A stretch of DNA of 64,000 nt. Origin: Pontibacter fetidus (GTDB taxonomy: Bacteria > Bacteroidota > Bacteroidia > Cytophagales > Hymenobacteraceae). The DNA lies in NCBI RefSeq assembly GCF_010119545.1, contig NZ_JAAEAA010000010.1, positions 1 through 64,000 of the forward strand, given 5' to 3'. Made by a program: the position numbers and the translations under genes. Under the pieces are notes generated by a model. It searched no databases. It was given only the letters and a program-made list of their open reading frames with translations, and had not been told where the DNA came from. Shown here one piece after another: positions 26,784-34,785 of this stretch (position 1 is the first letter of the stretch; the number at the start of each line of letters is the position of its first letter).

Positions 26784-27197
26784 ATGAAACAGAACACGAT
26801 GCTGCACTTTATGAAAACAGCTTTAGCCATGATGCTGGCAATTGTGCTGGTAAGTTGCGGTGGCGACAAAGCCGGTACTGAAAGCATGCTGTCAGGAGCA
26901 AGCAGCAAAACCTGGAAAGCTAAAAAAGAAATGAATGCGGAAGGCGACAAAGATAAACTGACTGATGCCGAAAAGGAGCAGAACCTACAGATGTATGCCG
27001 ATGGCCGTTTTGCTATGGGTGGCGCAAGCACCTTACAAACAGGCACTTGGACGTATGACCAGGCTTCTAAAAAACTATCGTTACAGTTTGAAGGCCAGGA
27101 TGTGCAGGAAACATTTGATGTGCTGAAACTGAGCGACGATGAACTTCGCCTGAAAGCGGCGGATGGCTCTGAGATGATAATGGAAGCCGAAAAATAG
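26784..27197 (+). CDS. Lipoprotein, lipocalin-like
   Basis: About 137 residues from the ATG at 26784 (MKQNTMLHFMKTALAMMLAIVLVSC); other in-frame ATGs at 26745, 26769 and 26799 are possible, and only the later ones give a signal peptide of normal length. Lipobox VLVSC. The mature region has SKTWKAKKEM, then short beta strands (GRFAMGGASTLQTGTWTYDQASKKLSLQF, DVLKLSDDELRLKAADGSEMIME) resembling lipocalin-like Bacteroidota lipoproteins. Function unknown. It ends in the hairpin at 27215-27250, shared with the convergent MFS gene. Confidence 0.72.
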   Translation: MKQNTMLHFMKTALAMMLAIVLVSCGGDKAGTESMLSGASSKTWKAKKEMNAEGDKDKLTDAEKEQNLQMYADGRFAMGGASTLQTGTWTYDQASKKLSLQFEGQDVQETFDVLKLSDDELRLKAADGSEMIMEAEK

Positions 27198-27214
27198 AAT
27201 CAAACTATAGTATG

Positions 27215-27250
27215 AAAGAAAAAGCCGGTGTAATAGCCGGCTTTTTCTTT
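27215..27250. terminator. Bidirectional terminator
   Basis: 14-base perfect arms AAAGAAAAAGCCGG (27215-27228) and complement (27237-27250). Its last base is also the last base of the MFS stop codon. Confidence 0.88.
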
Positions 27251-28407
27251 TACCGGCCAACCAGTTTTTTAAGCGATAGCAGCCCCAAAACAGGACCAGC
27301 TGCTAATAAAAATAAAGCTACCGGAATAGAGGTAAGTTTAATGACCAGTGCTGTAAACTGGATGCTGGCTATAGTTAAGGCAAAGCCGATACTGGTAACT
27401 ACAGTAAGTGCCGTGCCCACTAAATGTGGCGGAGCGGTTCTTGCTGATAAAGCAGAAAACTGTGGCGAATCGCCGGCTACAACTATACCCCAAAATATCA
27501 GGAAAGGTACGATAACTATAGTTGCGCTAACCTGAAGTATAAACACAGCTGCCAGGCAACAAAATCCAGATAATAACAGCTGCACAAAAGCCACCTTTGC
27601 GCTACCAAACCGCTGCGACAAGTAACCGCCTCCAATACAGCCCACAGCACCTGCTGCAATCACACAAAAACTATAAAAGGAGATTTGAACCGCAGAAAGC
27701 TGCGGCAAACTATATGCAAGTATAACCGGCACAAATGCCCAGAATGTATACAGCTCCCACATATGCCCGAAGTAACCAAAAGCCGCTGCCCTGAACTCCT
27801 TTACCCTAAAAACCTGCAACATATTCCGGATATCGAAAGTAGCGCCTTTGCGTAAGTATGGCCCATCGGGTACAAGTATAAACATAAGTAGTCCACCTGT
27901 AGCGGCCAGCATGCTTATAGTTAGCAATATGGTTTGCCAATGCAGGTCAGTGCCTAAAGCCCGTAACAAATGCGGAAATGCCGTACCTAGCACCAATGCC
28001 CCAACCAAGTAACCTATTGCCTTACCCAGATTGCCACTGTACCAACTTGCCGCTATCTTCATACCCACAGGGTAAACGCCAGCCAGCAAAAAGCCGGTTA
28101 CTACGCGCAGTAAAAGTATAGTTGCTACATTGGCTGGTAAAAATACGAGCAGGGCATTGGCTGTAGCTCCGGTCACTGCACACAGCATAAACAGTAGTCG
28201 TGGTGATACTCTGTCAGCCAGCGAAAGTATAGCAAAGCAAAGTGTACCCAGAATAAACCCCAACTGTACTGACGAGGTGATCAGGCTTAAAGCATCCTGC
28301 TCCAGATGTAATTCCTTTTGTAACTCCGGCAACACCGCATTGCCCGCAAACCAAAGCGATGTGCCCGCAAACTGGGTAAAAACAATGGCAGGCAGAATGC
28401 GGCGCAT
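27250..28407 (-). CDS. MFS transporter
   Basis: 385 residues with about 12 hydrophobic segments in two halves. The loop after helix 2 (LADRVSPRLLFML) is the MFS motif A position. The N-terminus MRRILPAIVFTQFAGTSLWFAGNAVL resembles CynX/nitrate-type and drug/metabolite MFS carriers. It is an inner-membrane secondary transporter; the substrate cannot be deduced. It lies between convergent and repeat-bounded regions with no operon partner. Confidence 0.82.
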   Translation of the reverse strand: MRRILPAIVFTQFAGTSLWFAGNAVLPELQKELHLEQDALSLITSSVQLGFILGTLCFAILSLADRVSPRLLFMLCAVTGATANALLVFLPANVATILLLRVVTGFLLAGVYPVGMKIAASWYSGNLGKAIGYLVGALVLGTAFPHLLRALGTDLHWQTILLTISMLAATGGLLMFILVPDGPYLRKGATFDIRNMLQVFRVKEFRAAAFGYFGHMWELYTFWAFVPVILAYSLPQLSAVQISFYSFCVIAAGAVGCIGGGYLSQRFGSAKVAFVQLLLSGFCCLAAVFILQVSATIVIVPFLIFWGIVVAGDSPQFSALSARTAPPHLVGTALTVVTSIGFALTIASIQFTALVIKLTSIPVALFLLAAGPVLGLLSLKKLVGR

Positions 28408-28410
28408 GAG

Positions 28411-28507
28411 AGAAGTTAGAAAGTTTGGAAGTTAGAAGGTTAGAAAGTTAGAAAGTTAAACTGTAGAAGAAAACAACTTTCTAACTTATACTTTTCTAAC
28501 TTTCTGA
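28411..28507. repeat. AGTTAGAAAGTT / AACTTTCTAACT repeat array
   Basis: At least three AGTTAGAA units (28413-28460) followed by the complementary AACTTTCTAACTT and TTCTAACTTTCTG (28475-28507), making an imperfect inverted array. The same units occur at 18974-19010 and 38981-39045. It fills the whole gap between the MFS and hydrolase genes. Confidence 0.75.
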
Positions 28508-29284
28508 CTATCCATAGATCGTTTCGGCGAATTTTTCGATGGCTTTGCGGGTTTCGTAAGGGCGCTCGAACATGCCCATGTGCCCGGTCTGGCCCAGGAA
28601 GTATACCATGCTGTTGTTGGGCAGGTGGCATTGCTCCAGGGCTTTATCCATTGGTACGGCTCCATCTTCCTTGCCAAAAATAAACAACACCGGAAACTTA
28701 GCAGTTTTCAGTACATCGGTTCTGTCTTTTCGGTCGCGCATAGCAGCTAACCCGCCGGTTATACTTTCTTTTGGTGTGGCTGTCCCGATCTTTTTCATCA
28801 GGTCTATTTTACTGCGAAGCTTCTCACGGTTATCTGTAAAAAACAAAGGCTCTACAAACGACTGCATAAACTTCTCTACACCGTGCTTCTCTACAAACTC
28901 AATGGTCTTGTTGCGGTTTTCCTTCTTTTCGTCGGTGTCGGGCAGGGCAGAGGAGTGGAACAGGCAAAGGCCATTCAGCATGTTGCTATACTTCTCCGCA
29001 AAAGCCATACTTACATAACCGCCCATCGAGTGGCCAATCAGGATACACTTTTTTACGCCAAGTTTGTCGAGTTGCAGCTTTACATGGTTGGCCATACTTT
29101 CCATACTATAATCTGATACGCTGGAGGTATTATTTCCGAAGCCGGGTAAATCCAAAGCAATCGTTCTGAACTTCTGTTGCAGCGGTTTTTTAAAATCGGC
29201 CCATACTTGTTTGTTCTCGGCAAAGCCATGTAAGAAAACCAATGTGTCGCCGGTGCCGGCATCGGTGTATGTAGTGTGTGGCAT
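28508..29284 (-). CDS. Alpha/beta hydrolase
   Basis: 258 residues, no export signal. Oxyanion-hole motif LVFLHGFAENKQVW, nucleophile elbow ILIGHSMGGY with Ser86, acid in the FIFGKEDGAVP loop, and catalytic His in GQTGHMGMFERP. This is a complete triad in canonical order with a helical cap at about 115-190. Substrate is unknown; esterase- or lactonase-type activity is plausible. It is bounded on both sides by repeats. Confidence 0.88.
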   Translation of the reverse strand: MPHTTYTDAGTGDTLVFLHGFAENKQVWADFKKPLQQKFRTIALDLPGFGNNTSSVSDYSMESMANHVKLQLDKLGVKKCILIGHSMGGYVSMAFAEKYSNMLNGLCLFHSSALPDTDEKKENRNKTIEFVEKHGVEKFMQSFVEPLFFTDNREKLRSKIDLMKKIGTATPKESITGGLAAMRDRKDRTDVLKTAKFPVLFIFGKEDGAVPMDKALEQCHLPNNSMVYFLGQTGHMGMFERPYETRKAIEKFAETIYG

Positions 29285-29293
29285 AGGTTATAG

Positions 29294-29337
29294 TTTGTCT
29301 GAATCAGGATTTACAGGATTTTAGGATTTGCAGGATT
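29294..29337 (+). repeat. Left 44-bp inverted repeat around the GxxExxY gene
   Basis: Built of AATC/GGATT steps: TTTGTCTGAATCAGGATT, then three further AGGATT steps. Its reverse complement matches 29816-29859 at 41 of 44 positions. Outer end TTTGTCTGAATC; the repeat points inward. Confidence 0.85.
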
Positions 29338-29374
29338 ACCTTCAAAACTATAAAGATTGAGATCAATCCTGCTC

Positions 29375-29755
29375 TTATTTTCCCTTATACCTGCTGTTGA
29401 ATATCTTTTTGTGTTGCAAGCTGCTTGCTCCAAAATTAATAAGAAGGCCGATTGGTAAATTGTAAGCAAAAACATAATTCTTGGCTTGTGCTAAATGTAC
29501 ATCTTCTAAAGTAATTATCGCTTTTAGTTCGACTACAATATCATTCTCAACTATAAAATCGGCTCTTCGATTACCTACTTCTATGTTGTTATAATAGATT
29601 GTTTGGTCTTTTTCGCGCTCAAAGCCTAATCCGGCCAATTCCATTTCAATAGCCAGGCATCGCTGATAAATCACTTCCTGAAAGCCATTGCCCATTGTAT
29701 TATGCACCTTCATGGCGCAGCCAATTATTTTAAATGTGATATCATCTAAATTCAT
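29375..29755 (-). CDS. GxxExxY family protein
   Basis: 126 residues, cytoplasmic. The name-giving motif is visible as GNGFQEVIYQ (GFQEVIY) at about 22-31. The region GNRRADFIVENDIVVELKA, with D and E-x-K spaced like a PD-(D/E)xK nuclease core, lies at about 62-80, then LAQAKNYVFAYNLPIGLLINFG. Family function is unestablished; a nuclease-like fold is my inference from the D...ExK pattern. It sits alone inside a pair of 44-bp inverted repeats (29294-29337, 29816-29859), which suggests a small mobile or formerly mobile unit. Confidence 0.88.
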   Translation of the reverse strand: MNLDDITFKIIGCAMKVHNTMGNGFQEVIYQRCLAIEMELAGLGFEREKDQTIYYNNIEVGNRRADFIVENDIVVELKAIITLEDVHLAQAKNYVFAYNLPIGLLINFGASSLQHKKIFNSRYKGK

Positions 29756-29815
29756 GGGTTGATATACGGCCCAAACTATAAATGTATAGCTGCTTTTTTA
29801 ATTTCTAACTAAAGA

Positions 29816-29859
29816 AATCCTGTCAATCCTAAAATCCTGTAAATCCTGATTCAAACAAA
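29816..29859 (-). repeat. Right 44-bp inverted repeat around the GxxExxY gene
   Basis: Inverted partner of 29294-29337 with three mismatches. Solo relatives lie at 19084-19127 and 38940-38981. Its outer end abuts the terminator of dxs. Confidence 0.85.
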
Positions 29860-29861
29860 AA

Positions 29862-29893
29862 AAGCCCTGTAGCTTCTTAAAACTACAGGGCTT
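29862..29893 (-). terminator. Terminator of dxs
   Basis: AAGCCCTGTAG (29862-29872) pairs with CTACAGGGCTT (29883-29893); the A run at 29857-29863 gives the T tract on the minus strand. Confidence 0.85.
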
Positions 29894-29946
29894 CAATCTT
29901 ATGTCCTTTGTCAAATACTCCTTCGTCAGGAGCTCAACCGGAGAAA

Positions 29947-31863
29947 CTATACTTTAACCGCTACACCGATCATCTCACGTACCGTGCGCTCAATATCTTC
30001 CGGGGCAAAACCTGCTTCGCGGTGTAGTTCCAGCTGTGAGCCGTGCTCATAAATGGTATCAGCCATACCTAAACGCTTAACCTGTGAAGTATAGCCGTTA
30101 TCAACCATAAACTCCAGCACGGCACTACCAAAACCACCTTGCAGGCAGCCATCTTCTATGGTAATTACTTTGCTGTACTTCGAGAAAATATGATGCAGCA
30201 ACTCTTCATCCAATGGTTTGGCGAAACGCATGTCATAGTGGCCTGGGGTTATACCGTCGAAGCTCAGTTTCTTGCAAACTTCCACCGCATAGTTACCAAT
30301 ATGGCCGAAGGTAAGTATCGCTACTTCTTCGCCTTCCTGTACGGTACGGCCTTTGCCTATTTCAATTACTTCCAGTGGCGTTCTCCAGTTTGGCATCACA
30401 CCTTCACCGCGTGGGTAGCGGATCGTGAACGGACCAGCACCATCTTGCGTGGCGGTAAACATCAGATTGCGTAGTTCCTGTTCGTTCATGGGGGCAGATA
30501 CAACCATGTTCGGGATGCAGCGCATGTAAGCAATGTCGTAAGCGCCGTGGTGCGTAGGGCCATCGGCACCGGCAAAGCCAGCTCTATCCAGACAGAAAAC
30601 TACCGGCAGGTTCTGTAAACACACATCGTGTACCACCTGGTCGTAGCCGCGCTGCATAAACGTACTATAAATGTTACAGAACGGGATCATGCCTTGTGTG
30701 GCCAAACCAGCCGAGAAGGTAACGGCATGTTGCTCGGCAATGCCTACGTCAAACGCGCGGTCCGGCATGGCTTCCATCATAATGTTAAGCGAGCAGCCCG
30801 ATGGCATGGCAGGCGTTACACCCATAATTTTAGGGTTCTGTTCGGCAAGCTCCACTATAGTATGGCCAAAAACATCCTGGTACTTCGGTGGCTGTGGTTT
30901 ATCCGGAACAGTTTTATAAATCTCGCCTGTAATTTTATCGAACAGGCCTGGTGCGTGCCATTTGGTCTGATCTTTTTCGGCTAAAGCGTAGCCCTTGCCT
31001 TTTGTAGTTACACAGTGTAATATTTTCGGACCCGGTATGTGTTTCAGGTCTTCCATTACCGACACCAGATGATTGATATCGTGGCCATCTATCGGGCCGA
31101 AGTAACGGAATTTAAGACCTTCGAACAGGTTGCTCTGTTTTAAGATAGAGGCCTTAATGCCGCTTTCTACTTTAGAAGCAATATGCTGTGCATTAGGTCC
31201 AAACTTACTGATCTTACCCAGTATGTTCCAGATTTCGTCGCGAACCTTGTTATAGGTGCGGGAAGTGGTAATGTCAGTTAAATATTCTTTCAGAGCACCT
31301 ACGTTAGGGTCGATGCTCATGCAGTTGTCGTTTAATACAACCAGCAGATTAGCATTGGCTACGCCGGCGTGGTTCAGGGCTTCAAAAGCCATACCGCCTG
31401 TCATGGCGCCATCGCCTATTACAGCAATATGCTGGCGCTCTTTTTCGCCTTTATACTTTGATGCAACAGCCATACCCAGCGCTGCCGAAATAGACGTGCT
31501 GGAGTGGCCTACGCCAAAGGTGTCGTATTCGCTTTCTTTACGCTTCGGGAAACCGGAAATGCCGCCGTACTTACGGTTGGTATGAAACACATCGCGGCGG
31601 CCTGTCAGAATTTTATGCCCGTAAGCCTGGTGGCCTACGTCCCAAACCAGCTGGTCGTAAGGCGTATTAAACACATAATGCAGTGCTGTGGTAAGTTCTA
31701 CCACCCCCAGGCTGGCGCCAAAGTGCCCGCCATGTATCGATACCACATCAATAATATACTGCCTTAATTCCTGCGTTACCTGCAGCAATTGTTCCGGCTT
31801 CAGCTTTCGCAGGTCGGCAGGTGTGTTGATGGAGGCAAGCAACTCTCCGGGTTTAATGATCAT
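29947..31863 (-). CDS. dxs: 1-deoxy-D-xylulose-5-phosphate synthase
   Basis: 638 residues from the ATG at 31863 (MIIKPGELLASINTPADLRKL); a TTG nine codons upstream is rejected. It condenses pyruvate and glyceraldehyde 3-phosphate using thiamine diphosphate, the first step of the MEP isoprenoid pathway. The TPP motif GDGAMTGGMAFEALNHAG...NDN lies at about 150-180. The transketolase pyrimidine domain carries DRAGFAGADGPTHHGAYDIAYMR at about 420, and a C-terminal transketolase domain follows. Monocistronic, with a terminator at 29862-29893. Confidence 0.96.
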   Translation of the reverse strand: MIIKPGELLASINTPADLRKLKPEQLLQVTQELRQYIIDVVSIHGGHFGASLGVVELTTALHYVFNTPYDQLVWDVGHQAYGHKILTGRRDVFHTNRKYGGISGFPKRKESEYDTFGVGHSSTSISAALGMAVASKYKGEKERQHIAVIGDGAMTGGMAFEALNHAGVANANLLVVLNDNCMSIDPNVGALKEYLTDITTSRTYNKVRDEIWNILGKISKFGPNAQHIASKVESGIKASILKQSNLFEGLKFRYFGPIDGHDINHLVSVMEDLKHIPGPKILHCVTTKGKGYALAEKDQTKWHAPGLFDKITGEIYKTVPDKPQPPKYQDVFGHTIVELAEQNPKIMGVTPAMPSGCSLNIMMEAMPDRAFDVGIAEQHAVTFSAGLATQGMIPFCNIYSTFMQRGYDQVVHDVCLQNLPVVFCLDRAGFAGADGPTHHGAYDIAYMRCIPNMVVSAPMNEQELRNLMFTATQDGAGPFTIRYPRGEGVMPNWRTPLEVIEIGKGRTVQEGEEVAILTFGHIGNYAVEVCKKLSFDGITPGHYDMRFAKPLDEELLHHIFSKYSKVITIEDGCLQGGFGSAVLEFMVDNGYTSQVKRLGMADTIYEHGSQLELHREAGFAPEDIERTVREMIGVAVKV

Positions 31864-32198
31864 ACGATTCTCGTTATAGACCCTCAACAATTTATTTTGT
31901 TAAAAGTTTGCGGGCGGTAAAATTGTAAACGTCCGGGCAAAACGTAAAATTAAATAAAAATTACGAACGAATTACTCCGCGTCTTATTTTCATGTCCGGA
32001 GTAATCAAAATTTATACCGAAAAGCCTGTAGGGTGTTGCAGAACTATAGTTGCCGGCCTAGGGTTACTTTAGCAATGCTTTATATCAACAGGGCCGCTAT
32101 AACCAACTATAAACTTGGGGTTACACCAAATCAGCTAAAAATGTTTAAATTTGTTGATAGTATGGCGCCTGGCGCTGCCGCAATAAACTGAAAGAATA
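31864..32198. other. Divergent promoter gap between dxs and scpA
   Basis: 335 bases with no gene. It contains AACTATAGTT at 32042-32051, another half-site near 32105, and the scpA -7 box at 32146. Confidence 0.6.
32146..32153 (+). promoter_or_regulatory. -7 box TAAATTTG of scpA
   Basis: Matches TAnnTTTG, 46 bases before the GTG start at 32199. Confidence 0.45.
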
Positions 32199-32969
32199 GT
32201 GAGTTTCGAGATAAAATTACCGTTGTTTGAGGGGCCGTTCGACCTGTTGCTTTTCTTTATTGAGCGCGATGAACTGGACATACACGACATTCCGATCTTC
32301 CAGATCGCGAACGAATTTGTGGGCTACATACGGCAACTGGAACAGCTGAATATTGAAGTTGCCAGCGATTTTATATTGACCGCCGCCACCCTGATGCGCA
32401 TTAAGGCCAAAATGCTACTGCCCCGCACCGAGAAAGACGAAGAAGGCAACGAAATTGACCCGCGCCAGGAACTGGTACAGCACCTGCTGGAGTATAAAAA
32501 GTATAAAAGCGCTGTTCCGGCTTTATCAGAAATGGAGGATTTGCGTCTTGCCCAGGAAAACCGCGGAAACATACACGACGAACTGCAGGTAATAGCCAAC
32601 GCCAACAACTTTGAGTACGAGCTGCAGGACCTGAACCTGTACCGTATCATGCGGGTGTTTGAGAAAGTAATGCATCGCTACGAGGAGGAACAGAACCGCC
32701 CGAAGCATACCGTCATTCAATATCCCTACACCATTGAGGAGCAGCGCCATGTTATTATGCAGATGGTAACCACACGCCAGCGCACCACTTTTTCAGAAGT
32801 AATAAAAGCTTTTCCGGATAAGATCGGGATGATCTTTAACTTTTTGGCGATACTGGACATGCTGCAACTGAACCTGATAGGCATTGAAGTGGGCGAAGGA
32901 TTTAATGATTTTACTATAACGATAGCCGAAGGGCAGGCCAATCAGGTAACACAACTGCTGGTAGAGTAG
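32199..32969 (+). CDS. scpA: Segregation and condensation protein A
   Basis: 256 residues with a GTG start (SFEIKLPLFEGPFDLLLFFIERDELDIHDIPI is the classic ScpA/kleisin N-terminus). The N-terminal helical domain binds the Smc neck and the C-terminal winged helix (about 180-256, KAFPDKIGMIFNFLAILDMLQLN) binds the Smc head. It bridges Smc during chromosome compaction. scpB is not adjacent. The next gene begins 37 bp later on the same strand. Confidence 0.93.
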   Translation: MSFEIKLPLFEGPFDLLLFFIERDELDIHDIPIFQIANEFVGYIRQLEQLNIEVASDFILTAATLMRIKAKMLLPRTEKDEEGNEIDPRQELVQHLLEYKKYKSAVPALSEMEDLRLAQENRGNIHDELQVIANANNFEYELQDLNLYRIMRVFEKVMHRYEEEQNRPKHTVIQYPYTIEEQRHVIMQMVTTRQRTTFSEVIKAFPDKIGMIFNFLAILDMLQLNLIGIEVGEGFNDFTITIAEGQANQVTQLLVE

Positions 32970-33006
32970 TAACAACGCATAAATGCAGCAAGACAGGTAA
33001 CCCCGC

Positions 33007-34083
33007 ATGGATCAGAACCAGAAAACGATACTTAAAAGCTTTAGCCCGGTTAAGGTGCTGATCCCGGTTGTGCTGGGGCTGGCTGCTACGGCCTGGCTGT
33101 TTATTAAGGACGACAAACTGGGCGACCTGAAAAGTATAGCCGATGCCAATATCTGGTGGCTGCTTGCCTCGCTGCTGGTGCTTGTTATCCGCGACTTTGG
33201 CTACATCTACCGCATCCGGGCTCTTACTGATAAATTCCTGACCTGGCGCAACAGTCTGGATGTAATCATGCTCTGGGAGTTTGCTTCGGCCGTTACGCCA
33301 TCGGTAGTCGGCGGTACTACGGTTGCCACCATCATCCTGAACAAAGAAGGAATTCCATTAGGTAAGTCGCTGGCCTATGTGATGCTGACTGCTGTGCTGG
33401 ACAACATGTTTTTTATAGTTGCGGCACCTATAGCCCTGCTAGCCACACAAGGCGATGTTTTCCCCACATTTGGGTTAGACCCTTCGGATGTCAGTAAGTT
33501 AAAGATGGCTTTTTACGTTAGCTATAGTTTAATAGCGCTTTATACCTTGCTGATGATTTATGCGCTGTTCGTCAATCCGCGAGCGTTTAAATGGCTGTTG
33601 CTCAAAATTACGTCCATCGGGTTTCTGCGCAAATGGCGGGTAAGTGCGTTTCATCATGGTAACGAGATTATCTGGGCTTCTGAACAGCTAAAAGGCAAAA
33701 ATGCGAACTACTGGACCAAGGCTATACTTTCTACGGTGTTTGTGTGGAGTGCCCGTTACTTCCTGCTAAACTGCCTTATTGCCGCCTTTACCGATGTAAC
33801 CTTAGCCGAGCACGCGCTTATCATTTCCCGTAACCTTATCTTCTGGATCGTGATGCTGATTGCCATTACGCCGGGTGGCGCTGGTATAGTTGAGATGGCT
33901 TTTCCGAGTTTCTTCGGTCTGTTTCTGGGTGGTTTCAGTAATGTGGTTGTTATGCTTTACCGCCTGATCACGTACTACCCTTACCTGGTACTGGGCTCTA
34001 TCTTCCTTCCAAAGTGGATTGCAAAAGTTTTCGGGCGCAATGCAGTACCGCAAGAGGAACTAGCTTCTGAAATGAAACGATAA
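33007..34083 (+). CDS. Lysylphosphatidylglycerol synthase TM-region / flippase-like membrane protein
   Basis: 358 residues with about eight hydrophobic helices and the UPF0104 (LPG synthetase TM) pattern. Landmarks are RDFGYIYRIRALT, WEFASAVTPSVVGGTTVATIILNKEGI, and the C-terminal ITPGGAGIVEMAFPSFF. Family members are thought to move or synthesise lipids at the inner membrane; no soluble lysyl-transferase domain is attached, so a flippase-like role is more likely. It follows scpA on the same strand. Confidence 0.82.
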   Translation: MDQNQKTILKSFSPVKVLIPVVLGLAATAWLFIKDDKLGDLKSIADANIWWLLASLLVLVIRDFGYIYRIRALTDKFLTWRNSLDVIMLWEFASAVTPSVVGGTTVATIILNKEGIPLGKSLAYVMLTAVLDNMFFIVAAPIALLATQGDVFPTFGLDPSDVSKLKMAFYVSYSLIALYTLLMIYALFVNPRAFKWLLLKITSIGFLRKWRVSAFHHGNEIIWASEQLKGKNANYWTKAILSTVFVWSARYFLLNCLIAAFTDVTLAEHALIISRNLIFWIVMLIAITPGGAGIVEMAFPSFFGLFLGGFSNVVVMLYRLITYYPYLVLGSIFLPKWIAKVFGRNAVPQEELASEMKR

Positions 34084-34165
34084 AGTATAAGCAACAGCAT
34101 TAGCCCTCTTGTATTAAGTAATGTCATTTTGAGCCTTTGCGAAAAATCTGGGTTCTAAATTTTTT

Positions 34166-34540
34166 CTGTCATTTCGAGCGAAGTCGAGGGATTTTATGTG
34201 TCCTGTAGTTTAAGCCTGTACTTCTCTGCCAAAAGCTATCCTTTCAAACTTCCTTTATTCCTGGGAGCTTTAGTTACCCATAGTTTCAAACAAGCTTTGG
34301 TGCCCTCACGGCCGGGAGGCCCCGTCTTCGGGCACCGCGCTGCTGCCTTCTTACTATCCTCCTGCGTCGGATTGCCTGACGGCACCGCAACAAGTCAAAG
34401 GCGCTCAACCCAAAGACTGAGATCTTTCTACTATGTACCGCTTAACTATAGTTTGAGGTGTTAAGCTTTGAACTTTTATCGTGTCTATAGTTCCGTAGGG
34501 ACAGGTCGCGACCTGTCCGTGGATAGGCTGCAACTATAGC
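34166..34540. repeat. ~400-bp interspersed repeat, copy B
   Basis: Second copy of the element at 10702-11106 in the same orientation. The core from CTGGGAGCTTTA (34261) to CAACCCAAAGACTG (34419) is nearly the same. The 20-bp palindrome GGACAGGTCGCGACCTGTCC recurs at 34499-34518. It lacks the tandem 20-bp duplication of copy A. No conserved ORF. The rest of the 34084-34785 gap contains two G-rich hairpin units and the monooxygenase promoter. Confidence 0.8.
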
Positions 34541-34553
34541 TAAGGCATCAACT

Positions 34554-34667
34554 CCCTCTCCTGTTTTTAGGAGAGGGCTGGGGTGAGGTAAAACAGCACC
34601 TATGAAACTATAAACTCAACTATAGCCAAGGCAGAAATTCCCTTCTCGTCAGGGGTAGGGGTGGGTT
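34554..34667. repeat. Two G-rich hairpin repeat units (GGGGTGAGGT type)
   Basis: Unit 34554-34592: CCCTCTCC/GGAGAGGG stem with loop TGTTTTTA, then GGGGTGAGGT. Unit about 34636-34667: TCCCTTCTCGTCAGGGG then TAGGGGTGGGTTA. The first loop is identical to that at 11242-11249. Confidence 0.65.
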
Positions 34668-34753
34668 AATACGTCAACTATAAAACTATTGCCTGTACCC
34701 TCACACTTCTAACGCTAAACCAATTCTCAATTTTTACTTCATCATTCCCGGTG

Positions 34754-34761
34754 TACCTTTG
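34754..34761 (+). promoter_or_regulatory. -7 box TACCTTTG of the FAD monooxygenase
   Basis: Matches TAnnTTTG, 24 bases before the ATG at 34786. Confidence 0.5.
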
Positions 34762-34785
34762 TTTTAGAACTATAAAAGCATAACC

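Noticed and set aside
28411..28507. CRISPR-like array
   Set aside because: The units are short, degenerate and lack unique spacers of regular size; there are no cas genes.
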